A stretch of DNA of 54,108 bases, taken from NCBI GenBank assembly GCA_027483605.1, contig JAIXUE010000013.1:1-54108 (forward strand). Direction: 5' to 3'. The translations under genes were made by a program, and so were the position numbers. Source of the DNA: Cryomorphaceae bacterium (GTDB taxonomy: Bacteria > Bacteroidota > Bacteroidia > Flavobacteriales_D > Crocinitomicaceae). This document shows positions 42,709 to 50,742 of the stretch, piece by piece (within the stretch, counting starts at the first letter, position 1; each line of letters begins with the position of its first letter). The notes beneath the pieces are model-generated. The model saw only the letters and a list, made by a program, of their open reading frames with translations, was not told the DNA's origin and did no database searches.

Positions 42709-44790
42709 ATGAAAAGTCTATATCTCCTCCTGATATTGCTACTGACCAACTGTGTTTTTGCGCAGTTAGATCGATCGCAAAGACCAGCTGCGGCTGCGGC
42801 TCAAAAAATTAACATTCCTGCCTCTCAAGTATTCACAACTGCTAATGGCATCACGGTCATCCTATCTGAAAACCACAAAATTCCAAAGGTCTCGATTGAA
42901 TTGAGCTTAGGCAATACGCCGCGTCTGGAAGGATCAAAAGCGGGGCTTTCCAATTTTGCCGGATCTCTTTTGATGTCTGGAACAGCTACAAGATCTAAAG
43001 ACCAGCTCGACCGCGAAATCGACTTCATTGGCGCAAGTCTATCAGCTGGTTCATCTAGCATGTATTTGAGCTGTCTTACCAAGCACCTCGACAAAGGCCT
43101 CGACCTCATGACTGACGTCTTGTACAACGCCAATTTCCCAGAAAGTGAAGTGGAGCGCATCCGCAAACAAAATATGTCTGGCTTGCAGTCAACCAAAGCA
43201 GACGCCGGTGAAATGGCAACCAATGCTACGCTCGCAGTCAACTTCCCTGGGCATCCACTAGGTGAAATCATGACTGAAGCGACACTTCAAAACATCACCC
43301 GCGAAGACCTCATCCAATATTATAAATCAACCTTCACGCCTCAAGGCAGCTATTTAGTGGTAGTTGGTGACATCAACAGAGCACAAACCGAAGCAATAGT
43401 GACGCGATATTTTGCGGCATGGCAAGGTGGCCCAGTTTACCAAAGCGATCTTGGCAAAGGACAATTTGACAAAGGAAACCGCGTTGTTTTTGTCAAAAAA
43501 CCAGGGGCCGTACAATCTGTGGTATATGTTACGTTTCCGATCGATATCCGCGCTGGCCACAAAGACCAACTTGCACTCAATGTCTTGAACGGCATTTTGG
43601 GTGGCGGCGGCTTTGGCACACGCCTCATGCAAAACCTCCGCGAAGATAAAGCCTTTACCTACGGTTGTTACTCCTCTTTAAACATTACCGAAAACGGTTC
43701 TTGGATGTCTGCAGGTGGGAATTTTAAAAATGCCGTCACGGACTCCGCAATTACTGAAATTCTCAAAGAATTTGCAGGTATTATTGAGGCGCAAGTAACA
43801 GACGAAGAACTGAGCCTCACCAAAAACAACATGGCTGGTGGTTTTGCGCGTTCCTTGGAGCGCCCTCAAACCGTAGCGCGTTTTGCACTCAATACCATCA
43901 AGCAAAAACTAGCACCAGACTACTATCAAAACTACCTTCAGCAACTCGAAGCCATTACCAAAGAAGACGTATTACGCGTAGCCCAACAGTACTTTACAGC
44001 TAAAAACTGCCACATCGTTGTGGTGGGTAACGAAGAAATCCTTCCCAAACTTTTGGTTTTTGATACCGATGGCAAAATCGAAAAGCTAGATGCTTTTGGA
44101 GCGGCCATCAAAGAAACAAAAAGTGCTGACATCAGTGCTGATCAACTGATCGAGGCATATGCAATGGCCATTACCGGAACTGCATCCAAAAAAGCACTTT
44201 TGAAAAAAGTGAAAACCTTGAAATCTTATTCACGCCAATCAGAAATGAGTTCTGATCAAATTCCGTTTGTATTGACCTCCACAGATTATTTCTGGGACGG
44301 CGCAAAAGAAGCCAGCAAAATGGAAATGCCCGGAATGGTTTTGCAAAAATCTTATTACGACGGCAAAACAGGCTTTACCTTCAGCATGCAAGGTGGTCGC
44401 GAAGACCTCAAAGCAGAAGAAATCGCTGCCAAGCAAAAAGCAAGTGGTTTTATCCCCGAACTCAACTACAAAGCAAACGGTATGAGCTACGAAATCAAAG
44501 GGATTGAAAACATCAACGGCGAAGAATGTTATGTGCTTTACACCAATGATGGCTTAGCCGAAAACTATGACTACTACAACGTACAGTCATTCATGAAGGT
44601 GCGTTCTACAAATATCCGCAAGATGGGTGAAGAAATCGTCGAAACAACCACCAGCTACACTGATTACAAGGAAGTCGATGGCTTTAAATTTGCCCATTCC
44701 TTTAGCCTAAGCGTTGGTAAAATGACGCTCAACGGATTGGTTAAGCGCATAGACGTCAATCCTAAATTGGTCATGACTGAAGAATTTTAA
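42709..44790 (+). CDS. M16 family protease, inactive partner with C-terminal LolA-like domain
   Basis: 693 residues with signal peptide (LYLLLILLLTNCVFAQ). At the position of HxxEH the sequence is SNFAGSLLMSG, so the zinc ligands are absent; this is the non-catalytic partner of the preceding protein. Two M16 repeats fill about residues 40-450. The C-terminal ~200 residues (DYFWDGAKEASKMEMP..., MEMPGMVLQKSYYDGKTGFT, YEIKGIENINGEECY) resemble an outer-membrane lipoprotein carrier-type beta domain seen in Bacteroidota. The gene starts 5 nt after the active partner, and a terminator follows. Confidence 0.85.
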   Translation: MKSLYLLLILLLTNCVFAQLDRSQRPAAAAAQKINIPASQVFTTANGITVILSENHKIPKVSIELSLGNTPRLEGSKAGLSNFAGSLLMSGTATRSKDQLDREIDFIGASLSAGSSSMYLSCLTKHLDKGLDLMTDVLYNANFPESEVERIRKQNMSGLQSTKADAGEMATNATLAVNFPGHPLGEIMTEATLQNITREDLIQYYKSTFTPQGSYLVVVGDINRAQTEAIVTRYFAAWQGGPVYQSDLGKGQFDKGNRVVFVKKPGAVQSVVYVTFPIDIRAGHKDQLALNVLNGILGGGGFGTRLMQNLREDKAFTYGCYSSLNITENGSWMSAGGNFKNAVTDSAITEILKEFAGIIEAQVTDEELSLTKNNMAGGFARSLERPQTVARFALNTIKQKLAPDYYQNYLQQLEAITKEDVLRVAQQYFTAKNCHIVVVGNEEILPKLLVFDTDGKIEKLDAFGAAIKETKSADISADQLIEAYAMAITGTASKKALLKKVKTLKSYSRQSEMSSDQIPFVLTSTDYFWDGAKEASKMEMPGMVLQKSYYDGKTGFTFSMQGGREDLKAEEIAAKQKASGFIPELNYKANGMSYEIKGIENINGEECYVLYTNDGLAENYDYYNVQSFMKVRSTNIRKMGEEIVETTTSYTDYKEVDGFKFAHSFSLSVGKMTLNGLVKRIDVNPKLVMTEEF

Positions 44791-44810
44791 GCATTGTTAA
44801 ACTTTCTATG

Positions 44811-44837
44811 AAAAGCCACTTTCGAGTGGCTTTTTTT
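44811..44837 (+). terminator. Terminator of the M16 pair
   Basis: AAAGCCACT (44812-44820), TTCG loop, AGTGGCTTT (44825-44833), T-run to 44837. Confidence 0.85.
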
Positions 44838-44838
44838 A

Positions 44839-44846
44839 TACTTTTA
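44839..44846 (+). promoter_or_regulatory. Putative -7 element of the BNR/T9SS gene
   Basis: TACTTTTA, one mismatch to TAnnTTTG, ends 4 nt before the ATG at 44851 and directly follows the M16 terminator. Confidence 0.35.
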
Positions 44847-44850
44847 ACTC

Positions 44851-46362
44851 ATGAAAATGCTCCATCTTTTGCTCTTGCTCATTTCATTTAATGCAATTGC
44901 TCAAAACACGCTTGTTTCTTCGGGAAATCTTTTTGAAGGAGAGCCTTATTTGGCTGTAGATCCGCAAAATAGCAACCATCTAGTAGCGGCATGGATGGGT
45001 TTTCAGCTCAATCAAAAGATTGTCATCAAGAGTGTGGTTTCGACAGACGGCGGCAGCACTTGGACAGCACCAGTTTGGCAAGCGCATCAGCAGGCTGGCA
45101 ATAGCAGCGCCGATGTGTCTTTGGGTTTTGACCTCAACGGCAACCTTTACATGGCGTATATCGATTACGACAACGTCAATTTTAGCAATGGCGCTGTGAT
45201 TTGCAGAAAATCTACTGACGGCGGCTTGAGTTGGGGAGCGGCGGTGGTAGCCCGAGCTATTGGTTCTTGCCCGAACAAACTTTGTATAGACCGCCCTTGG
45301 ATTGCAGTAGATCCATTAACTGGAAGCATCGTTATTACGAGTACCAACGCCAAGCAACCAACACTTGTGCAAGCGCCGTATCATCCTTACATGGCCATTT
45401 CATCAGACGGCGGCGCGAACTTCAGTTTACAAGAACTCGATGCAGCACCCTTTTTAGCGGGCAACGCCATTCCGCAACCCATGCCCTCCCCTGCATTTGC
45501 CAACAATGGCACCTTTATGGCGCTATACCCAAGTTATGACCCCAACCAAAGCATCTTGCCGCGCATTATTGAAGTGAGTAAAACAGCACCCTCATCATCT
45601 TACAGCTATCAAGTTGCGTTTCAAGGCATTGGTTTTGGAACGCAAAACGACACGCTCAAAAGCGGGCCTCATCTTTCCTTGGATCCGAACAATGCCAATC
45701 GAGCCAATTACGCTTTTATGAGTGAGGTTTATGGAGATCCTGACATCATTTGTATTGAAAAAAATGGGGGTGCGTGGTCTGCGCCTATGCGTGTCAATCA
45801 AGATACACAAGGCAACGGCGTGATCCAAGACTTAATTTGGACCGATTACGACACCGATGGCGACTTAGCTGTTTGTTGGCGAGATCGCCGCAATGGCGTT
45901 GCTGGCACTTACCAGAGCCCGAGTCAGATTTTTTGCCGCATCCAGAGCAACCAAACATGGGGCAGTGAATTCACGATCAGTCCGGTGGTACAACACGACT
46001 CCATTTTACTCGAAAAAGGCAATGATTTTTTAAATGTACAATTCACAAACAACCAACTCTATACCATTTGGGGCGATGTGCGGCAAGGCACTTTGAAAAT
46101 ATTTATCAATCACCTTGACCAATTGAGTAATTCAAGCAATACACTTGGAATTCCAACATTTGAACCAATATTCCCAAATCCGAGCAATAGCGTATTCAAC
46201 ATGCCCGTTGAATTAATCGGTTTGCCGTTCGTTTTGTATTCCACAGATGGTCAAATCATCAAAAAAGCAACGCTCCAAAAAGAGATGGACCTCTCCTCCT
46301 TCAACGCAGGGACCTACCTACTAAAGATAGCGGAATACACTTTTTCACTGGTCAAAAATTAG
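44851..46362 (+). CDS. Secreted BNR (Asp-box) repeat protein with T9SS domain
   Basis: 503 residues; signal peptide MKMLHLLLLLISFNAIAQ. Asp-box motifs (SxDxGxxW) are seen as STDGGSTW, STDGGLSW and SSDGGANF, giving a sialidase-like propeller fold; but the sialidase Arg triad cannot be confirmed, so it should not be named a sialidase. The last ~70 residues (FEPIFPNPSNSVFNMP... to ...LLKIAEYTFSLVKN) are a T9SS sorting domain. The protein is therefore exported to the cell surface or medium. A likely monocistronic gene with a terminator just upstream. Confidence 0.82.
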   Translation: MKMLHLLLLLISFNAIAQNTLVSSGNLFEGEPYLAVDPQNSNHLVAAWMGFQLNQKIVIKSVVSTDGGSTWTAPVWQAHQQAGNSSADVSLGFDLNGNLYMAYIDYDNVNFSNGAVICRKSTDGGLSWGAAVVARAIGSCPNKLCIDRPWIAVDPLTGSIVITSTNAKQPTLVQAPYHPYMAISSDGGANFSLQELDAAPFLAGNAIPQPMPSPAFANNGTFMALYPSYDPNQSILPRIIEVSKTAPSSSYSYQVAFQGIGFGTQNDTLKSGPHLSLDPNNANRANYAFMSEVYGDPDIICIEKNGGAWSAPMRVNQDTQGNGVIQDLIWTDYDTDGDLAVCWRDRRNGVAGTYQSPSQIFCRIQSNQTWGSEFTISPVVQHDSILLEKGNDFLNVQFTNNQLYTIWGDVRQGTLKIFINHLDQLSNSSNTLGIPTFEPIFPNPSNSVFNMPVELIGLPFVLYSTDGQIIKKATLQKEMDLSSFNAGTYLLKIAEYTFSLVKN

Positions 46363-46407
46363 CTTCAAGTGTTGATATCTTCGCACTGCATTTTTAAAAA
46401 TAAGCGG

Positions 46408-46415
46408 TATCTTTG
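46408..46415 (+). promoter_or_regulatory. -7 element of dnaX
   Basis: TATCTTTG ends 4 nt before the ATG at 46420; a leaderless transcript is implied. Confidence 0.6.
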
Positions 46416-46419
46416 AAAC

Positions 46420-47535
46420 ATGAGTGAATTTGTAGTATCGGCTCGCAAATACCGCCCGCAAACCTTTGATACGGTTGTGGGGCAGCAATCTATTACCAAC
46501 ACACTCAAAAACGCAATCAAAAACGAACACCTCGCGCAAGCCTTTTTGTTTTGCGGTTCAAGAGGGGTCGGCAAAACCACAACGGCGCGTATTTTAGCCA
46601 AAACCATCAACTGCTTCAACCCAACCACTGAAATTGAAGCCTGCGACCAATGCGACTCCTGTCTGTCCTTTCATACCGGAAACTCACTGAATATCTATGA
46701 GCTAGATGCCGCTTCCAACAACTCCGTTGACGACATCCGCAACCTCATCGATCAAGTGCGCATTGCTCCGCAACTTGGCAGCCACAAAGTCTACATCATA
46801 GATGAGGTCCACATGCTCTCCGCCAGTGCTTTTAACGCCTTTCTCAAGACCCTAGAAGAACCACCGAAGCATGCCATCTTCATCTTAGCGACTACCGAGA
46901 AGCATAAAATCATCCCGACCATTCTTTCCAGGTGTCAGATCTTTGACTTCCAAAGAATTCGCGTCAAAGACATCGCAGATCACTTAGGTACAATCGCCAC
47001 CAAAGAAGGTGTTTCAGCAGACCCAGAGGCACTGCACCAAATTGCTTTAAAAGCAGATGGCGCCCTGCGCGATGCCCTCTCCATCTTTGATCAGCTCGTT
47101 ACCTTTGCGGGCAACACGCTCACCTACAAAGACGTCCTCGAGAACCTACATATCCTCGACTACGAATACTATTTCAAAGTCATTGAGGCAACTGAAAAGG
47201 AAGACATCCCGTCTGCGCTACTCATCCTCAACGACATCTACGAAAAAGGGTTTGATGGCCATCAATTTGTGATCGGTCTTGCCGAACACCTCCGCAATAT
47301 CTTGGTGTGCAAAGACCCTCGGACCGCTAGTTTACTAGAAACGCCAGATACCGTCAAACAGCGCTTTATTCAGCAAGCCAACGAAATTGAAGCCCAGCGC
47401 CTATTGCGCGGCCTCCAAGTACTCTCCAAAACCGACGTCGAGTACAAAGCCTCCAAGAACCAGCGCTTGCTCATCGAAGTAGCCCTCATGCAACTCTGCT
47501 CACTCAAGCAAGAGCAAGAAAAAAAAAAGGCCTAA
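46420..47535 (+). CDS. dnaX: DNA polymerase III subunit gamma (frame-0 product of dnaX)
   Basis: The unslipped product is 371 residues, ending QEQEKKKA. It contains all AAA+ clamp-loader motifs but lacks the tau C-terminal domain. In E. coli gamma is likewise the short product of dnaX, made there by frameshifting to an early stop; here the short product arises with no shift and the long product requires a shift. Confidence 0.75.
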   Translation: MSEFVVSARKYRPQTFDTVVGQQSITNTLKNAIKNEHLAQAFLFCGSRGVGKTTTARILAKTINCFNPTTEIEACDQCDSCLSFHTGNSLNIYELDAASNNSVDDIRNLIDQVRIAPQLGSHKVYIIDEVHMLSASAFNAFLKTLEEPPKHAIFILATTEKHKIIPTILSRCQIFDFQRIRVKDIADHLGTIATKEGVSADPEALHQIALKADGALRDALSIFDQLVTFAGNTLTYKDVLENLHILDYEYYFKVIEATEKEDIPSALLILNDIYEKGFDGHQFVIGLAEHLRNILVCKDPRTASLLETPDTVKQRFIQQANEIEAQRLLRGLQVLSKTDVEYKASKNQRLLIEVALMQLCSLKQEQEKKKA

Positions 47536-48149
47536 CTGAGCGCATCGACATCCTGCCATCGCCAAAACAAACGCTCCGCAAAGCCCACTCCAACAAACCA
47601 AGCACTAACCAAGCGGAAGCAGCACCAAGCGCCCCGCCTCCATTACCTGTCAAAGAACCTGCCGTTCAACTGAGTAAACCCCAAGGCAATGTAAAGGCCA
47701 ATATCATTTCGATTCGCGAGACACTTGAAAAAGACAAAGTAAGCAACCAACAGGTGCGCCAAGAAGACCTCCCCCGCGAAGGCTTTCACTTAGACCACGT
47801 TAAAATGTATTGGAAACAATTTGCATTTCAGGTCAAAGAAGACGGAATGGAAACCTTTTACAACGCACTCATCAAGCGAGACCCCATTTTAAAAGGAGAT
47901 GAACTCTTAGCGCTTACCGTAGACAACCTCGTTCAGCAAAACTACATCCAAACACACTTGCTCACCTTCAAAGAGTTCATGCGCAAGCAACTCAATAATT
48001 ACTACCTAGACATTATCCTGGAACAAGCCGCTCCAGACGAAGAACAAGTCAAATTCCTCACCGGAAAAGATAAATTTGCCGCACTAGCCCGCAAAAATCC
48101 GAATCTGCATACGCTCAAGAACCGCTTCAACCTCGATATAGATTACTGA
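46420..48149 (+). CDS. dnaX: DNA polymerase III subunit tau (gamma/tau by -1 frameshift)
   Basis: The full tau reading (576 residues if one base is slipped) joins two frames. Frame 0 from 46420 encodes the gamma part: Walker A GSRGVGKTT, zinc Cys set CDQCDSC, DEVHMLSASAFNAF and the sensor SRC loop. It ends at TAA 47533-47535 right after a run of ten A's (47519-47528). The -1 frame is open without interruption from 47529 to the TGA at 48147-48149. It encodes a Pro/Ala-rich linker (about 47560-47740) and the C-terminal tau domain (FHLDHVKMYWKQFAFQVKEDGM onward). A message of 11 A's, or a -1 slip on A AAA AAA AAG, would yield tau, as in known dnaX genes. The stop overlaps menE by 1 nt. Confidence 0.85.
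47519..47529 (+). promoter_or_regulatory. Slippery site A10-G in dnaX
   Basis: Ten A's (47519-47528) followed by G, read as GAA AAA AAA AAG in frame 0, with the TAA 3 nt after this codon. Such a run allows RNA polymerase slippage (as in Thermus dnaX, A9) or -1 ribosomal shift. No strong downstream hairpin or upstream Shine-Dalgarno stimulator is visible, which favours transcriptional slippage. Confidence 0.7.
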
Positions 48150-49162
48150 TGCAAGTCAAGTGGATTTTCTTAGACACAAAAGAAGAGCTACGAGATGCTG
48201 CCGCGCTCTTTTTGAAAAACTGGAATGCCGACACATCTTTTCTCATCAAAAGTTCTGGCACAACCGGACTACCTCAGATGCATGCTTTTTACAAAACCCA
48301 ACTGACCCATTCAGCACAAGCAAGCAACGCAGCCTTTCAGCTCAATGAACATACGCGGGCACTGCTGTGTTTACCGCTTGGAAGTGTGGGCGGACTCATG
48401 TTGTTGGCGCGGTCTGTTGTCGGTAATTTTGAGTTGCTTCTACAGTTGCCCAGTTCAAGACCCTTACAAAACCTGAATCAAAAAATTGATTTTATAGCAC
48501 TGGTTCCGACCCAATTACAACAAAGCCTACATCACGACCTCGACAAACTAAAAGCCATTTCAAAGATCCTTGTGGGTGGCGGCCAAATAAGCAGCGAACT
48601 GATTGCCGCTTGCCAAAATGCTCAACTTGAGGTCTGGCAAAGTTACGGCATGACCGAAACACTTTCTCATGTTGCTTTGCGCAAAGTGAGTCCTATTGAA
48701 GAACCTTCTTTCAAGGCCTTACCTGGCATCCATTTTTCCTGTTCAAATGATTGCTTGAACATCTCTTATCCACAATTGCAAAAAGAACCAATTGCAACCA
48801 AAGACATCGTTGAACTCCAGGACCCAACTCATTTTACTTGGTTAGGCCGTGCAGACAATGCCATTAATAGTGGCGGTTTTAAAGTGCTTCCAGAAGTTTT
48901 GGAGCAACAACTTGAAAAGTATTTTGAGGCTGCTTTTTTCATTAGTTCCTTACCCGATCAAAAGTGGGGAGATATCGTCACCATAGTGATAGAAGCAAAT
49001 GAAGCACCTACTTTTCCAGACTTTGCAAAACTAGGCTTCAAACCCGCTGAAATACCTAAAAAATATGCGTTAACACCTCGGTTTGAGCGCACTGAAACGC
49101 ACAAAATCAAGCGCAAAGAAGTCCTTCAATCTCTTTCAAATGCCCACTGGAGACCCATATAA
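48149..49162 (+). CDS. menE: o-Succinylbenzoate-CoA ligase-like AMP-binding enzyme
   Basis: 337 residues, a short acyl-adenylate-forming enzyme. The P-loop is SSGTTGLPQ, then the YGMTET motif and the hinge region WLGRADNAINSGG and KIKRKE Lys near the C-terminus. The size fits the short Bacteroidota MenE, which activates o-succinylbenzoate for menaquinone synthesis. No other men gene is adjacent, so the identity rests on length and motifs. It overlaps the dnaX stop by 1 nt and the DnaJ-like gene by 23 nt. Confidence 0.8.
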   Translation: MQVKWIFLDTKEELRDAAALFLKNWNADTSFLIKSSGTTGLPQMHAFYKTQLTHSAQASNAAFQLNEHTRALLCLPLGSVGGLMLLARSVVGNFELLLQLPSSRPLQNLNQKIDFIALVPTQLQQSLHHDLDKLKAISKILVGGGQISSELIAACQNAQLEVWQSYGMTETLSHVALRKVSPIEEPSFKALPGIHFSCSNDCLNISYPQLQKEPIATKDIVELQDPTHFTWLGRADNAINSGGFKVLPEVLEQQLEKYFEAAFFISSLPDQKWGDIVTIVIEANEAPTFPDFAKLGFKPAEIPKKYALTPRFERTETHKIKRKEVLQSLSNAHWRPI

Positions 49163-50006
49163 AACACTTGGTTTAAAGTCGGGTGCAAGCCCAGATGAAA
49201 TCCGGCAGGCCTATCGCCAACTGGTTAAAAAATACCATCCAGACCGCAATCCTTCACCGTCTGCCGCTGCGCAGTTTATCGAAATTCAGGCAGCGTATGA
49301 ACAACTGAATAGTGGTCAAATTGCCACAGCACCAAGCGCGGTAGAACAACAATACCGTGCACAGCAGGCGCAATACGACCAAGACCTTGCGGCCTACAAG
49401 CAAAAACGCGCAGCGGCAAGAGAAAAGTTAAGGCAGCAAAAACAACAAGAAGAAGCTTACAAAATAGCCTACATTCAGCACTTAAAAAGTGGTAAAATCG
49501 GACTTTGGCATCGGGCAGTAGCGTTTTTGGGTATTTTGTTGTTTATGGTGCTCTGGATTGATTTTTTCTTACCTGCAAAGCAAAAACCCATTCGCGCAGC
49601 TGCATATGGCCTGCATTCATACGGTAGTGTAGATGATCATTTGGTGCAATTGTTTAAAAGCACAGACAAACGCGCTTTTTGGGTGGCAGACTACCTCACT
49701 CAAAACCTACCCAAAACACAAGATTTACGGAGTATTGAAACACCTTGGTTACATCAAGCCAAGGCGCTCACCTTTCACGACGGTCTGTACAAACAAGTCG
49801 TCCCGATTCATTTTAGTTTCTACTGGGCGCAAATCTGGGTCAGCCTGCTCTTTTTGCTTCCCTTGCTATCTTGGTATTTTGCAAGTGCTGATGTTATTTT
49901 TGTGGCCGGCTCTTTTGTGTCGCGCTATGCCATATTCGGACTGCAATTGTGGTTTCTGCTTTCGGAAAACCGCTGGATTCATCTCTTTACCCTAGGACAA
50001 CTATGA
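49140..50006 (+). CDS. Membrane-anchored DnaJ-domain protein
   Basis: 288 residues from ATG 49140, which starts directly before the J domain (MPTGDPYKTLGLKSGAS). The J domain has KKYHPDRN with the HPD motif (about residues 35-37). A charged Gln/Ala-rich coiled stretch follows (YDQDLAAYKQKRAAAREKLR), then one transmembrane helix near 125 and a hydrophobic cluster near 240-275. It is not a full DnaJ: Gly/Phe and zinc-finger regions are absent. It is probably a membrane-tethered co-chaperone of DnaK. It overlaps menE by 23 nt and nth by 4 nt. Confidence 0.82.
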   Translation: MPTGDPYKTLGLKSGASPDEIRQAYRQLVKKYHPDRNPSPSAAAQFIEIQAAYEQLNSGQIATAPSAVEQQYRAQQAQYDQDLAAYKQKRAAAREKLRQQKQQEEAYKIAYIQHLKSGKIGLWHRAVAFLGILLFMVLWIDFFLPAKQKPIRAAAYGLHSYGSVDDHLVQLFKSTDKRAFWVADYLTQNLPKTQDLRSIETPWLHQAKALTFHDGLYKQVVPIHFSFYWAQIWVSLLFLLPLLSWYFASADVIFVAGSFVSRYAIFGLQLWFLLSENRWIHLFTLGQL

Positions 50007-50647
50007 CCAAAAAAGAAAAAGCACTCTTTGTTACAAAGACACTCGAGACACTTTACCCACAAACGCCAATTCCACTCGATCACAAAGACCCCTACACCCT
50101 ACTTGTAGCCGTTTTGCTCTCGGCACAATGCACAGATGCAAGGGTGAATACGGTGACACCAACTTTGTTTGCCCTAGCCGACAATCCGTTTGACATGGCC
50201 AAGCAAGCCGTTGAACAAATCCAGCAAATCATTCGACCGTGTGGTTTGTCTCCCAAAAAAGCAGCGGCTATTTCGCAGCTATCTCAAATTTTAGTAGAAA
50301 AATACAACGGAACAGTTCCGCAGAGCTTTGAAGCACTAGAAGCCTTACCGGGTGTTGGGCACAAAACCGCATCGGTCGTGATGTCTCAGGCTTTTGGATT
50401 TCCTGCTTTTCCAGTTGATACGCACATCCATCGCTTGCTCACACGCTGGGGCCTCACAAGTGGCAAAAATGTGGAACAGACCGAACGAGATGCCAAAAAG
50501 TTGTTTGCTGAAGCTACTTGGAATAAACTGCATTTACAAATTATTTTTTACGGTCGCGAATACTCTCCTGCCCGTTCGCCAAAACTAGAAAAGGATTTCA
50601 TCACCAAGCAAATTGGCACCGCCAAAGCAATCAAAGAACTTTGTTGA
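50003..50647 (+). CDS. nth: Endonuclease III-like DNA glycosylase lacking the Fe-S cluster cysteines
   Basis: 214 residues. The helix-hairpin-helix LPGVGHKTASVV carries catalytic Lys121, and FPVDTHIHR carries Asp139, matching E. coli Nth Lys120 and Asp138. The C-terminus, where Nth has a C-x6-C-x2-C-x5-C [4Fe-4S] loop, reads YGREYSPARSPKLEKDF and contains only one Cys, the final residue. The cluster is thus absent. It should still act on oxidised pyrimidines, but the missing cluster must be borne in mind. The start ATG at 50003 overlaps the DnaJ-like stop by 4 nt. Confidence 0.88.
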   Translation: MTKKEKALFVTKTLETLYPQTPIPLDHKDPYTLLVAVLLSAQCTDARVNTVTPTLFALADNPFDMAKQAVEQIQQIIRPCGLSPKKAAAISQLSQILVEKYNGTVPQSFEALEALPGVGHKTASVVMSQAFGFPAFPVDTHIHRLLTRWGLTSGKNVEQTERDAKKLFAEATWNKLHLQIIFYGREYSPARSPKLEKDFITKQIGTAKAIKELC

Positions 50648-50730
50648 TTTCAACAATTGTTCATAACCATCCTTTACAACTTTTTCATAACTAAGCAAGC
50701 GAAGCTTTTCGCTTTGAAGTAGCCTTTAGC

Positions 50731-50738
50731 TATATTTG
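50731..50738 (+). promoter_or_regulatory. -7 element of dnaB
   Basis: TATATTTG ends 4 nt before the ATG at 50743. A TTTC at 50707-50710 (20-nt spacing) is a weak -33 candidate. Confidence 0.6.
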
Positions 50739-50742
50739 TTCA

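Noticed and set aside
44851..46362. Sialidase assignment for the Asp-box protein
   Set aside because: Asp-boxes show a fold only; the catalytic Arg triad, Tyr and Asp could not be placed.
46420..48149. dnaX as a decayed pseudogene
   Set aside because: Only a single frame change exists, exactly at an A10 run, and both parts are fully conserved; programmed slippage is better.
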